From contig JANEZZ010002068.1 of assembly GCA_026122225.1 (NCBI GenBank), forward strand, positions 1,116,001 to 1,180,000: a stretch of 64,000 nucleotides of DNA, read 5' to 3'. A program made the position numbers and the translations under genes. This DNA is from Heloderma charlesbogerti. Its lineage: Eukaryota > Chordata > Lepidosauria > Squamata > Helodermatidae. The notes under the pieces were generated by a model. That model saw only the letters and a program-made list of their open reading frames with translations, was not told the DNA's origin and did not search any database. Position 1 is the first letter of the stretch. The number at the start of each line of letters is the position of its first letter. Shown here piece after piece: positions 1 to 11,460 of the stretch.

Positions 1-2731
1 CATGGACGAATTTAATTCATGTGACCGTTATATCTACGACTGTGGGCAAGAATCCCTTAGAAGAAACGGAGTGGCCCTCATAGTCAATGAAAGGGTGGGA
101 AAAGCAGTACTGGGGTACAATCTCCAAAATGATAGAATGATCTCAGTACGAATCCAAGGCAAACCATTCAACATCACAGTAATTCAAGTCTACGCCCCAA
201 CCACAGAGACCGAAGAAGCTGAGGTTTATCTTCTCTGGAGACCTACAACACCGTCTAGAACTAACACCCAAAAAAGATGTCCTCTTCATCATAGGGGATT
301 GGAATGCTAAAGTAGGAAGTCAAGAAATAACCGGGATAACAGGCAAGCATGGCCTTGGTGTACAAAATCAAGCAAGGCAAAGGCTAATAGAGTTTTGCCA
401 AGAGAACATGCTGATCATAGCAAACACGCTTTTCCAACAGCACAAGAGGCGACTGCACACATGGACATCACCAGATGGTCAATATTGAAATCAGATTGAT
501 TATGTCCTTTGCAGCCAAAGATGGAGAAGCTCCATACAGTCAGTAAAAACAAGACCTGGAGCTGACTGTGGCTCAAATCAGGAGCTGCTTCTTGCAAACT
601 TTCGGCTTAAATTGAAGAATGTAGGGAAAACCACTAAACCATTCAGGTATGACCTCAATCATATCCCTTATGAATATATAGTGGAGGTGAGGAATAGATT
701 TCAGGGATTAGACCTGATAGACAGAGTGCCTGAGGAACTATGGACGGAGGTCCGTAACATTGTTCAGGAGGCAGCAACTCAATCCATCCCAAAGAAAAAG
801 AAATACAAGAAAGCCAAGTGGCTGTCTGATGACGCTTTAAAAGTAGCTGAGGAAACAAGGGAAGCAAAAAGCAAGGAAGAAAGGGGAAGATATACCCAAC
901 TGAATGCAGAGTTCCAGAGAATAGCAAGGAGAGATAAGAAGGCCTTCTTAAATGAACAATGCAAAGAAATCGAGGAAAACAACAGAATGGGAAAGACTTG
1001 AGATCTCTTCAAGAAAATCAGAGATCTGAAGGGAACGTTTTGTGCAAAGACGGGCAAGATAAAGGACCAAAAAGGCAGGGATCTAACAGAAGCAGATGAG
1101 ATTAAGAAGAGGTGGAAAGAATACACAGATGAACTATACAGGAAACATCTTAATGTCCCTGATAGCCAGGATAATGCGGTCACTGAACCTGAGCCGGACA
1201 TCCTAGAGAGTGAAATCAAGTGGGCCTTAGGAAGCATTAGTAACAACAAAGCTAGCGGAGATGACAGTATTCCAGCTGAGCTATTTAAAATCCTAAAAGA
1301 TGCTGCTGCTAAAGTGCTGCACTCACTATGCCAACAAATTTGGAATGCTCAACAGTGGCTACAAGACTGGAAAAGGTCAGTTTACATTCCAATTCCAAAG
1401 AAGGGCAATGCCAAAGAGTGCTCAAACTACCGTACAATTGCACTCATTTCACATGCCAGCAAGGTTATGCTCAAAATCCTACAAGCTAGGCTTCAGCAGT
1501 ATGTGAACCAAGAACTACCAGAAGTACAAGCTGGGTTCCGAAGAGGCAGAGGAACTAGAGACCAAATCGCCAACATTCGCTGGATCATGGAGAAAGCAAG
1601 AGAATTCCAGAAAAATGTCTATTTCTGCTTCATTGACTATGCTAAAGCCTTTGATTGTGTGGATCACAACAAACTCTGGCAAAGTCTTAAAGTGATGGGA
1701 GTACCAGACCACCTTACCTGTCTCCCGAGAAACCTGTACGAGGGCCAAGAAGCAACAGTAAGAACCAGAGATGGAACAACCGATTGGTTCAAAATTGGGA
1801 AAGGAGTATGACAAGGCTGCATATTGTCGCCCTGCTTATTTAACTTATATGCAGAGTACTGAGTACATCATGAGAAACGCCGGGTTGGATGAATCACAGG
1901 TCGGAATTAAGATTGCCGGGAGAATTATCAACAACCTCAGATACGCAGACGATACTACCCTAATGGCAGAAAGCGAAGAAGATCTAAAGAGCCTCTTGCT
2001 GAGGGTGAAAGTGGAGAGTGCAAAAGCTGGTTTGAAACTCAACATTAAAAAAACTAAGATCATGGCATCTGGCCCCATCACTTCCTGGCATATAGAAGGG
2101 GAAGAAATGGAAGCAGTGACAGATTTTATTTTCTTGAGCTCCAAGATCACCGCAGACGGTGACTGTAGCCATGAAATTAAAAGACGCTTGCTCCTTGGGA
2201 GGAAAGCTATGGCAAACCTAGACAGCATAGTAAGAAGCAGAGACATCACCTTGCTGACAAAGGTTTGTATAATCAAAGCTATGGTTTTCCCAGTAGTAAC
2301 ATATGGCTGTGAGAGCTGGACTATAAGGAAGGCCGAGCCCCGAAGAATTAATGCTTTCGAACTGTGGTGCTGGAGAAGACTCCTATGAGTTCCCTGGACT
2401 GCAAAGAGGTCAAATCAGTCCATCCTAAAGGAAATCAATCCTGACTGCTCATTGGAAGGACAGATACTGAAGCTGAAGCTCAGATATTTTGGCCACCTAA
2501 TGCAAAGAGAAAACTCCCTGGAAAAGACCCTGATGCTGGGAAAGACTGAAGGCAAAAGGAGTAGGGGACGGCAGAGGATGAGATGGCTAGATAGCATCAC
2601 CGATGCAATGAATATGAACTTGAGCACACTCCGGGAGAGAGCGTAGGACAGGAAGGCCTGGCGTGCTATGGTCCATGGGGTCACGAAGAGTCAGACACGA
2701 CTTAACGACTGAACAACAACAACAACATCAT
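1..2731 (+). mobile_element. RTE-BovB LINE copy 1 (broken, 5' end outside window)
   Basis: The sequence aligns along its length with the intact BovB at 36930-39985. Endonuclease segments (about 1-600) and reverse-transcriptase segments (1314-2390, with RYADD near 1935) are recognisable. The reading frame is broken: a deletion near 225, a TGA near 487, further stops near 1000 and 1810 and several frameshifts. It ends at 2711-2724 with the BovB 3' signature (TCAGACACGACTTAACGACTG) followed by AAC repeats. It is therefore a dead retrotransposon copy. The window starts inside the endonuclease domain, so the 5' end cannot be judged. Confidence 0.95.
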
Positions 2732-2734
2732 CAT

Positions 2735-3430
2735 AATGTGTTTCTCGGTCTTCTTTTCATCCAGCCTCAACATCCCCAGCTCCTTCAATCTTTCCTCATA
2801 GGCCTTGTTTTCCATTCCCCTGCCCATCTTCGTTGCCCTCCTCTCATTCCAATTTGTCTGTGCCCTTTTGAAAGCGAGGCACTGGAACACAGTACTCCAG
2901 ATGAGGTCTGGGTAGTGTGGAATAAAGTGGAACTATTACTTCCCATGACTTGGAAACTATGGCTCTATTTATGCAGCCCAAATCTGCATTCGCCTCTTTT
3001 GCTGCTGCATCACAGCACTGACTTATGATTGACTACAATCCTGAGAACCTTTTCACCTGTACAGCGGCCAGCCCGGATAACCCGCATCCTATATCTGTGC
3101 AGATTATTATTATTAATATTGTTATTCTTATTATTCTCAATGCAGAATGCAATGCATTTGTCTCCGTTGAACTTCATTTTGTTAGCTTCAGCCCACTTTT
3201 CCATTCCATCAAGGTAATTTTGAACATTATTCCTGTCCTCTGAGATGTTAGCAATCCCTCCTAGTTTTGTGTCATCCCAAATTTGACATAGATTCCCTTT
3301 GACCATTCATTAAGTCATCGATACCAATGTTGAACAGTATTAGGCCCAGTACAGAGTCCATTACCACCCCACTTGAAACCTCCCTCTCATTTAATGAGGA
3401 ACCATCAATGAGCTCTCTTTGAATAATGTT
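2735..3430 (-). mobile_element. CR1-type LINE fragment
   Basis: The minus strand encodes broken pieces of the CR1 ORF2 C-terminal half, including a DDTKLGGIAN-like stretch after the RT active site and KWAEANKMKFN-like residues (3306-3010), then [14 protein letters not shown] residues (2830-2800). The BovB copy ends directly against it, so BovB may have inserted in or beside this CR1. It is non-functional. Confidence 0.8.
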
Positions 3431-4270
3431 CCAACTAAATTTACCTGACAGTATCTAGCCTGCATGTGCAGTTGTCATAGTTTCCATTCCTTCCAGTTAA
3501 TTTGCATCTTCCCCCACATGTTACCAATATACATGGATAATTAAAATGCTGCCCCCCAAAGGGAATTTGATGTGACTGTATGAATAACTGCAACACGACT
3601 CTTTTTCTGCAGTGTTTCAGTGATGCGCCCATGCACTCCTGTGTATAGGTTAAACACCACACAGAAGAATCTTGATACAAATGAATGTAAGATCACATTA
3701 AGAGTGCTTTTTTCCCCCAGTGTTCTATCAATGCACATATTGGTGATAGAGAGGTGGGAAAAGACATACACGAAATGAAGGAACCAAAAGCTGAGGCAAA
3801 CTAGGCAGGCACTATGGTCTGTACAAAATTTGAAAATTAAAAAATGGAACAACGGAAGATTCCTAATGTGTTGGTTCCCCTTCGGAACTAAGAGCAGGTA
3901 ATTCAGTAATTCCAAAATCTGGGGAGCAACTCAGATGTGGGGGCTGTTGGAAACCAAGCCCAAAACAGTGTCCAGGCCTCCCTGCATCAGACAAGTCACC
4001 CCTTGCCATTTTGTGATGCATAATCCCTCAGGGGACACAGCACACCTTTGCAAGCTGAGCATAAAGAGCACAGTGTGCAGGCAGCACTTTACCTTTATAG
4101 GATTGCCCAGTTTTGGAGCCAGTCTCTGCAGTTGTGCAGCCTGCCTTCCTGTTGTGAAGGGAACCAAATTCTGGGTGTGTTTCTTAAACGGACCTAGGGA
4201 CACTAAAGAATAGGCAGAGTGCTTTTCACTTCTGGTAGGAAGTCGCTTTTAAACAGTGATGTGTGTAAAG
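3431..4270. other. Intergenic stretch, nothing recognised
   Basis: Only short open frames are present (for example 3541-3915 minus and 3935-4213 plus). They show no domain, splice context or base composition suggesting a gene. No repeat family could be assigned by eye. Confidence 0.5.
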
Positions 4271-4274
4271 GAAC

Positions 4275-4382
4275 TGGGTTGAATCCAAATGTAGTCATAT
4301 ACTTAGAGTAGACCCATTGAAAACAGTAGGACTTAAGTTGATTTCAATGGGTCTACTGTAAGTAGGACTAAGTCTGTTGTCA
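4275..4382. mobile_element. Palindromic MITE, family C copy
   Basis: Two arms containing TAGACCCATTGAAA and TTTCAATGGGTCTA face each other around 4310-4355 and form a long hairpin. Related partial copies lie near 22790, 34830, 42400 and 43265. It codes for nothing. Confidence 0.65.
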
Positions 4383-4689
4383 TAGCTGCATTATTTATAT
4401 AGCACCATCCATGTACAATAGCATATGATGCACTGGAAATTATGAGCGTACAGAGTCCCTGTTCCAATCTAGAAATTGACACATAGTGCAATCCCATACA
4501 GGAATACACAGAAATAAATCTTGTTACTTTCAAGAAAGGCATGAGGGCTAAGGGGTTTTAACATTGTCCCCTCCTTTTCTCTGAAGTGTAACCACGCTGG
4601 CAACTGTATTAGGAGCATACCTATTCTGCCACGTTCTTAATTTCAATCTGTGTGATTCTGGATCGATAATCACAGGACTGTCTGACTCT

Positions 4690-4990
4690 AGCATAAGAAG
4701 AGCCATGTTGGATCAGACCAGGGTCCATCTAAGTCCAGCATTCTGTCCACACAGTCGCCAACCAGGCACCTGTACGAAACCCACAAATAGGACATGAGCG
4801 CAATAGCGCCCTCCTGCCCATGTTCCCCAGCAACTGGTATACTCTCTCTGATGCTGGAGATAATATATAACCATAACAACTGGGAGCCATTGATAGCTTT
4901 ATCCTCTATGCATTTTCTAATCTCCTCTTGAAGCCATCCAAGCTGGCAGCCATCACATCTTGTAGCGAATTCCATAGTTTTAACTATGAA
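4690..4990 (-). mobile_element. CR1-clade LINE 3' fragment (repeat family R1)
   Basis: The stretch beginning AAGAAGAGCCATGTTGGATC recurs at 5545-6655, 44580-45235, 47045-47690 and 63840-64000. On the minus strand it decodes to the C-terminal LINE ORF2 region and 3' UTR. This copy is short and 5'-truncated. Confidence 0.7.
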
Positions 4991-5090
4991 CTGCTAGCTG
5001 CATGCAAAGCACTGGCTCAAAAATTGAGCTATGGTCCTACACTGCCTCTCAAAATGAAGCAAGATTCTAGGCCTCATGGTTCTAAATAAA

Positions 5091-5385
5091 GGGAGCCTTG
5101 TGTGGCGCAGAGTGGTAGGCAGCAGTATTGCAACAGAAACTCTCCCCACGACCTGAGTTCAATCCCAGCGGAAGCTGGGTCTCAGGTAGTCGGCTCAGGT
5201 CGACTCAGCCTTCCATCCTCCCAAGGTCGGTAAAATAAGTACCCAGCTTGCTGGGGGAAAGGTAGTCACGACTGGAGAAGGCAATGGCAAACCACCCCGC
5301 TACAGTCTGGTGGCGTCCCTCTAGGGGTCAGCAATGACTCGGTGCTTGCACAGGAGGAAACTTTCCTTCCTTGGGGGGAGTCCTT
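5091..5385 (+). mobile_element. Sauria-type tRNA-derived SINE
   Basis: The head GGGAGCCTTGTGTGGCGCAG followed by GAGTTCAATCCC (box B-like) is tRNA-derived. The body includes AGAAGGCAATGGCAAACCAC. The end, GGGGTCAGCAATGACTCGG, resembles the BovB 3' end, as expected of a SINE mobilised by BovB. The tail is CTTTCC-rich. Family assignment is from memory of squamate Sauria SINEs. Confidence 0.7.
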
Positions 5386-5544
5386 TTGTTGCTGGTAGTT
5401 AAACAATTTGGAGCTCCTGTTCAGGGTTCTAGCCATGCTCTTTCCCGGGAAGCCCCATCCCTCCACCACCCATATTTTTCTTGGGTTTCCTCACATGCAC
5501 ACGCGCACACAGTCACAGCATTCTGTAGACACCATGCATGCTAG

Positions 5545-6655
5545 GAACATAAGAAGAGCCCTGCTGGATCAGGCCAAGGGTCTATCTAGACCAGCATGCT
5601 GTTCACACAACCAGCTGCCCACAGGAAACCCACAAGCAGGACATGAGCGCAACAGCACCATCCCAGCCATGTTCCCCAGCAACTGCTGCACATAGGCGTA
5701 CTGCCTCTGAGAGTGGAGGTAGCATACAGCCGTGCTGTTTGAGGTTTGCTTCCCACCGCCCCCTTAGGAACTCCCCCCTAAAGTTCTTTCTGTACTTCTG
5801 CAAGCCACTGCACCTCCTGCTACCTCCGGCTCACGTTTGCAGATGGTACCATTTTGGCTACGTAAGATCAGCATCAGGGAATGAGTTCACTTCTTAAGGT
5901 ACTGAATGCTGGACAAGATGGAAAACAGCCTTCCATTCGTCTGTTCTGAATCTCCCACCATTCAGCTTCATGGGCTGATCCTATTAGCTTCTAATATTAT
6001 GAGGGCGGGGGGAAAATGTCTCCACAACATGCATAATTTTGTACACCTCTATCATGTCTCCCCTCACCCGCCTCTTTTCTAAACTAAATAATCCCAGATG
6101 TGTAGCCTTTCCTCATAAGGGAATTGCTCCAGCTTACTTCATCATTTTAGTTGCCTTTTTCTTCCCTTTTTCTAAGCCTACAGTATCCTTTTTTAGGTGC
6201 GGTGACCAGAACTGTTTACAGTATTCCAAGAGTGGTTGCACCATAGTTTTGTCTAAGGGCAGTATGAAATTGGCAGGGTTTTTTTTGCAATTCCTCTCCT
6301 AATTATATCTAACACAGAATTGGCCTATTTTCACAGCCACTGCACACTGGGTCGATATTTTTGTCGAGCTGTCCGTCACAACCCCAGGATCTCTTTCTGG
6401 GCAAGTTACCACCAGCTCAGATCCCATCAGCATATATATAAAATTAGGATTTTTTTGCAGCAACATGCATCACTTTACACTTGCTTACACTGCACTGCAT
6501 TTGGTATTTAGATGCCTATTCTACCAGTTTGGAGAGATCCTTTGGAGCTCTTTGCTCTCTCTCTCTGTTTTAACCACCCTAAATAATTTAATGCCCTCAG
6601 CAAACTGTGCCAACAATTTTGTGTCAGTAGTTTTCTCAGGGCACACTGGCATAAA
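5545..6655 (-). mobile_element. CR1-clade LINE fragment (family R1, longest copy)
   Basis: About 1.1 kb in antisense. Read on the minus strand it carries remnants of the ORF2 C-terminus and 3' UTR. It contains the same blocks as the other R1 copies, then extends further into ORF2. The frame is broken throughout. Confidence 0.7.
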
Positions 6656-6689
6656 AATAAATAAATAATGGAAATCCCAAATCCAGACC

Positions 6690-6800
6690 AAAGGGAATCC
6701 AAAATCCAGTTAGACAATATTTTTATTAGGATTGACCAAAATGCCACAAAAGATTGTGCAAGCTTTCGTATTCTCCAGAACTCTTCATCAGGGTAGATGT
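6690..6800 (-). mobile_element. Nonautonomous element remnant with CCTGATGAAG motif
   Basis: On the minus strand it reads CCCTGATGAAGAGTTCTGG, then ACGAAAGCTTGC, then an AATAAA-like stretch. This module is common in vertebrate nonautonomous elements. Its class cannot be fixed by eye. Confidence 0.4.
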
Positions 6801-6841
6801 TGCAGGTATCGGATAACTCTGGGACGAAGAAGCAATGGCTA

Positions 6842-7146
6842 GGTTCACACAACACGGCAAGCCAGAGTAAGGGTTGAGTATGGGTTGACTGTGGGTTATC
6901 GTTGAACGATGGGTTATTGTTGAATCATGGGTTGTTGTATGAACTCAGTCGCACTAACAAACCATGGTTTAACCACAAACAACCCACAAAGAGAGACCAC
7001 CACTTGTTGTTATTGTGAACTGTGGGTTGTTCGTGTTTAACAAACCATGGTTTGCCAGTGTGGCTGGGTTCATACAACACGACAAGCCATGGTTCAATGA
7101 AAACCCACACTCAATCCATACTTTCGTTTGTCATGTTGTGTGAACC
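6842..7146. mobile_element. Nonautonomous DNA transposon with terminal inverted repeats
   Basis: The left end GGTTCACACAACACGGCAAG is matched by the right end TTGTCATGTTGTGTGAACC in inverted orientation. The interior is made of repeats of GTGGGTT, AACCATGG and their complements. CAATGG occurs just outside both ends. It is about 305 bp and has no ORF. hAT affiliation is possible but unproven. Confidence 0.7.
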
Positions 7147-7819
7147 AGGTCAATGGTTGACCCCAATTTCTGAAAACACTGAGGCGTTCTCTGGCCTTTT
7201 TCAGGTCAGCTTCCACTGGTCTGTGTATAATTTTGTCACGCCTACCTTCTGGTGCGATTTGGATCATTTAATCCCCCTCCCCAATGTCTTAAGGGGGAGA
7301 TACCTTTTACTGCTTATATATATATATATATTTATAGCAATAGTAAGCAGTATAAAAATTTGTTAAATAAGTAATAATAGTAAGGAGGCTGCCTGCCGCA
7401 ACTCTGCACGTTTGCCTCTTTCTAAAGCAGAACGGCAACTGGTACAGTGACATAGGGAGCTTTTGAAGGGGGTTAAGTTTCAGGCCTGCCACCAGCTTTC
7501 TGAAAATAAGTGTACCTCCGCTATCAGGTGTCTTGAGAAACACGTGTTTATGTGGAACTGATTTTCACGTTACATTTCCAGTCTGTGGGTTAGATAGCCC
7601 TCCATTGGGTTTAGTTACAGTAGGGCATAGGGTATATTCTTTATAACATGGTTATGAGTATTCATTTGTGTGTCTAGCACATAACTCAGCGCTTTGTGAG
7701 AGGGAAAATGGGTAAAACACCTCCTCAGGGAGAAAAAACACGGGAAGAAAAAGCAATTGAGGAGTTGGGGGCGGGAGGAGAGAAAGTGAGATGTATTTGT
7801 TGTCCATTCATAGAGCACG
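7147..7819. other. AT-rich intergenic stretch
   Basis: No gene or clear repeat was recognised apart from a short TA run at 7313-7330. It lies just upstream of the CpG-rich promoter region. Confidence 0.5.
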
Positions 7820-8150
7820 ATGCGACCGACCAGTGTTTTTGATTGGCTGCTCTCTACCCGCCCCCTGCGGAGCGGTCATCAAAGTCATCTCGCGCACGGC
7901 ACGCGCGCAAGCGACATCTCCTTCTTCATCCTCATTGGCAGGAGGCGAGGGAGGAAAAAATCCTTCATTCTTATTGGTTTACCTGCTTCGCCGTTTATAA
8001 GTCCGGAAAAGTATTTTGGCCCTAAACAAGCCGCCGCTATGACCACTGCTAGCTCCTCCTCCGGGGCTCTGATTGGTCCTCACTTCACGGGGCTTCTTAG
8101 GAAGGGGGGAAGGGAGGGGAAGACGATTGGCCCTTCTCTACCCGAGTGGG
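7820..8150 (+). promoter_or_regulatory. Probable PWWP3A promoter: CpG-rich with five CCAAT boxes
   Basis: Five ATTGG motifs (inverted CCAAT, NF-Y type) lie at 7842, 7934, 7973, 8072 and 8126. They sit in CpG-rich sequence with no TATA box of note. The island continues past the BovB insertion (8151-10032) from 10033, where a GC box (GGGCGG) sits at 10041. It is the only CpG-rich region upstream of the first PWWP3A coding exon, whose acceptor at 12418-12419 implies an upstream noncoding exon. Assignment to PWWP3A is by position. A divergent transcript is also possible. Confidence 0.6.
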
Positions 8151-10032
8151 TAAAAAGAAATGCAGGAAAGCCAAGTGGCTGGCTGAGGAGGCTTTACAAG
8201 TAGCTGAGGAAAGAAGGGAAGCGAAAAGCAAGGGAGAAAGGGGAAGATATACCCAACTGAATGCAGAGTTCCAGAGAATCGCAAGGAGAGACAAGAAGGC
8301 CTTCTTAAATGAACAATGCAAAGAAATCGAGGGAAACAACAGAATGGGAAAGACTAGAGATCTCTTCAAGAAAATCGGAGATCTCAAGAGAACATTTTGT
8401 GCAAAGACGAGCATGATAAAGGACAAATAAGGCAGGGACCTAACAGAAGCAGATGAGATTAAGAAGAGGTGGAAAGGATACACAGAAGAACTATACAGGT
8501 CACTGAACTTGAGCCGGACATCCTAGAGAGTGAAGTCAAGTGGGCCTTAGGAAGCATTACTAACAACAAAGCTAGCGGAGATGACAGTCTTCCAGCTGAG
8601 CTATTTAAAATCCTAAAAGATGATGCTGTTGAAGTGCTGCATTCAATATGCCAACAAATTTGGAACGCTCAACAATGGCCACAAGACTGGAAAAGGTCAG
8701 TTTACATTCCAGTTCCAAAGAAGGGCAACGCCAAAGAGTGTTCAAACTACCGCACAATTGCGCTCATTTCACATGCCAGCACGGTTATGCTCAAAATCCT
8801 ACAAGCTAGGCTTCAGCAGTATGCGAACTGAGAACTACCGGAAGTACAAGCTGGGTTTCGAAGAGGCAGAGGAACTAGAGATCAAATCGCCAACATTCGC
8901 TGCATCATGGAGAAAGCAAGAGAATTCCAGAAAAACGTCTATTTCTGCTTCATTGACTACGCTGAAGCCTTTGATTGTGTGGATCACAACAAACTGGCAA
9001 ATTCTTAAAGTGATGGGAGTACCAGACCACCTTACCTGTCTCCTGAGAAACCTGTACGAGGGCCAAGAAGCAACAGTAAGAACCGGACATGGAACAACCG
9101 AGTGGTTCAAAATTGGGAAAGGAGTACGACAAGGCTGCATATTGTCACCCTGCTTATTTAACTTATATGCAGAGTACATCATGAGAAACGCCGGGTTGGA
9201 TGAATCACAGGTTGGAATTAATATTGCTGCGAGAATTATCAACAACCTCCGATATGCAGACGATACCACCCTAATGGCAGAAAGCGAAGAGGATCTCAAG
9301 AGCCTCTTGTTGAGGGTGAAAGAGGAGAGTGCAAAAGCTGGTTTGAAACCCAACATTAAAAAAACTAAGATCATGGCATCTGGCCCCATCACTTCCTGGC
9401 ATATAGAAGGGGAAGAAATGGAAGCAGTGACAGATTTTACTTTCCTGGGCTCCAAGATCACCACAGATGGTGACTGTAGCCATGAAATTAAAAGTCGCTT
9501 GCTCCTTGGGAGGAAAGCTATGGCCAACCTAGACAGCATAGTAAGAAGCGGAGACATCACCTTGCCGACAAAGGTCCGTCTAATCAAAGCTATGGTTTTC
9601 CCAGTAGTAATGTATGGCTGTGAGAGCTGGACTATAAGGAAGGCTGAGCGCCGAAGAATTGATGCTTTCGAACTGTGGTGCTGGAGAAGACTCTTACGAG
9701 TCCCCCGGACTGCAAGGAGGTCCAATCAGTCCATCCTAAAGGAAATCAACCCTGAGTGCTCCTTGGAAGGACAGATCCTGAAGCTGAAGCTCCAATATTT
9801 TGGCCACCTAATGCGAAGAGGAAACTCCCTGGAAAGGACCCTGATGCTGGAAAAGACCGAGGGCAACAGGAGAAGGGGGCGGCAGAGGATGAGATGGCTG
9901 GAGAGCATCCCCGATGCAACGCATATGGACTTGAGCACGCTGCGGGAGAGCGCGCAGGACAGGGAGGCCTGGCGCGCTGTGGTCCGCGGGGTCACGAAGA
10001 GTCGGACACGGCTGAACGACTGAACAGCAACT
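8151..10032 (+). mobile_element. RTE-BovB LINE copy 2, 5'-truncated, inserted in the CpG island
   Basis: The copy begins inside ORF2 and ends with the BovB 3' end and AACAGCAA. It is flanked by a 10-bp target-site duplication, CCCGAGTGGG, at 8141-8150 and 10033-10042. A deletion of about 40 bp near 8500 and frame breaks (TAA near 8428, TGA near 8829) inactivate it. A long open stretch still covers 8620-10023 and includes RYADDTTLM. It is very similar to copies 1 and 3, suggesting recent insertion. Confidence 0.95.
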
Positions 10033-11190
10033 CCCGAGTGGGCGGAGCCTGAAATGGAGGCGGGAGGAGGCGGAAGGGGGAGCCGCCGGCGATAACAGCG
10101 GCAGAGCCAGAGCGAGGCTGAAGGTGGCGCGTCCCGACGAGGGAGGGGGCGTGGCCTCGGCAGCAACGACTAACTGAAGGAACGGGGGAGTCAGGAAGAG
10201 GCTAAAGGGGCGCGGCCTCATGCGGGAGGGGGCGCGGCCACGTCCAAAAGTGGGAGGAGCTTCGGGGGACGGGGGGAAGGAAGATAGGCCAGAAGTCAGA
10301 GGGCGTCGGGTGTGGCAAGTTCGAGTCCCGCTGTTTCCAACTTGAGCGCTGAGGTAATTTTTTTTTTTTAAAGGGAAGCAGGTCCCCCCCCCCGTGCGGA
10401 TGGGGGGGTATTTGTTCCCCTTTTCCTGGAGTGGGGGGAAAAAATAAGACCCCCCATCCCATAATAGGCCTAGGCGAAGGGATTCCCTCCTGCAGGCCTG
10501 TCCCATAACAATGGGCCTGTGGGTTGCTCCCCCCCCCGTTTAATGGAGAAATGGGGGTGGGGCTTTCAATGCTTGGCCCTGTGTAATTTGGGGAGGGGGA
10601 CTGTGGGGGCCTGGCCCCCTTTTTAAGGGAAGGGGGGGCCCTGCTCGCGGGAGCTCTCCCTCGCGCTCCCCCCTCCCCACATAATCTGCCCTGTCCGCGC
10701 AGGGGGCCCAGTTTCCTTCACTTCATTTGGGGAGGGGGCAAGACTCCTCGTGGAGCTCCCCGTCTGGAGAGAGGAGTTCATTAGCAGCCCAGTTTGGGGA
10801 GGGGGAAGTGTGATGGCGGTGACCCCCTATTTTCTCTGCGGGGAAGGGGCGTGGCTCCCGGGGGGCGCTTCCTAATCCCCTCCCTTCTGCACCCCCCTCA
10901 AAAATAGCCCACACGTGGCTCAGTTTCTAACCTTCGGGCGGGGGGGTTAAAGAGGCGTCATTTCCAATTTGAGGGAGGACGCTGCGGGGGCCCCCTTCGC
11001 CCCCCTGCCCTGCGCACGTGGATTCTTTGCAGCCGTATGGGGTAAGTAAGAACGGGGGCCTCCGTTCCCGTCCCATTAATCGAGGGGGGGCTTGGCCCCC
11101 TCTTCCCAGTGCGGGGGAAGGAATAGGGTCTTCCTTACCCCCCTCCCCCAGTGTAACCCATTTGCTACCAATAGAACATAACAGAGAGGC
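10033..11190 (+). promoter_or_regulatory. GC-rich continuation of the CpG island, candidate 5' noncoding exon of PWWP3A
   Basis: The region is very GC-rich with many C and G runs and no convincing ORF. Possible 5' splice sites are GGG|GTAAGT after 11041 and GAG|GTAATT after 10353. Either could end a noncoding first exon joined to the acceptor at 12418-12419. The exact transcription start cannot be read from sequence. Confidence 0.45.
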
Positions 11191-11194
11191 AGCT

Positions 11195-11460
11195 CCCTTC
11201 TTATTTATTTATTTATTTATTTATTTATTGCATTTATACCCCGCCTTTCTTCCTCTCACAAGGAACCCAAGGCGGCTGACATGATCCTCCTCCTCTCCAT
11301 CTTATCCTCACAACAACAACCCTGTGAGGTGGGTTGGGCTGAGAGTGTGTGGCTGGCCCAAAGTCACCCAGTGAGCTTCCATGGCCGAGTGGGGACTAGA
11401 ACCCGGATCTCCCGGCTCCTAGTCCAACACTCTTGCCACTACACCACACTGGCTCATGGG
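11195..11460 (-). mobile_element. CORE-SINE (MIR-like, tRNA-derived)
   Basis: In antisense it shows the tail TTATTT repeats, the core block (CCCAAAGTCACCCAGTGAGC) and a tRNA-like head with box B-like GGGACTAGAACCCGG. Other copies lie at 27167-27415 (+), 45385-45620 (-), 49385-49625 (-), 51015-51195 (-) and 54083-54318 (-). Confidence 0.8.

Noticed and set aside
8620..10023. 467-residue reverse-transcriptase ORF as a host gene
   Set aside because: It is the 3' part of BovB copy 2; its first part is out of frame with RT motifs.
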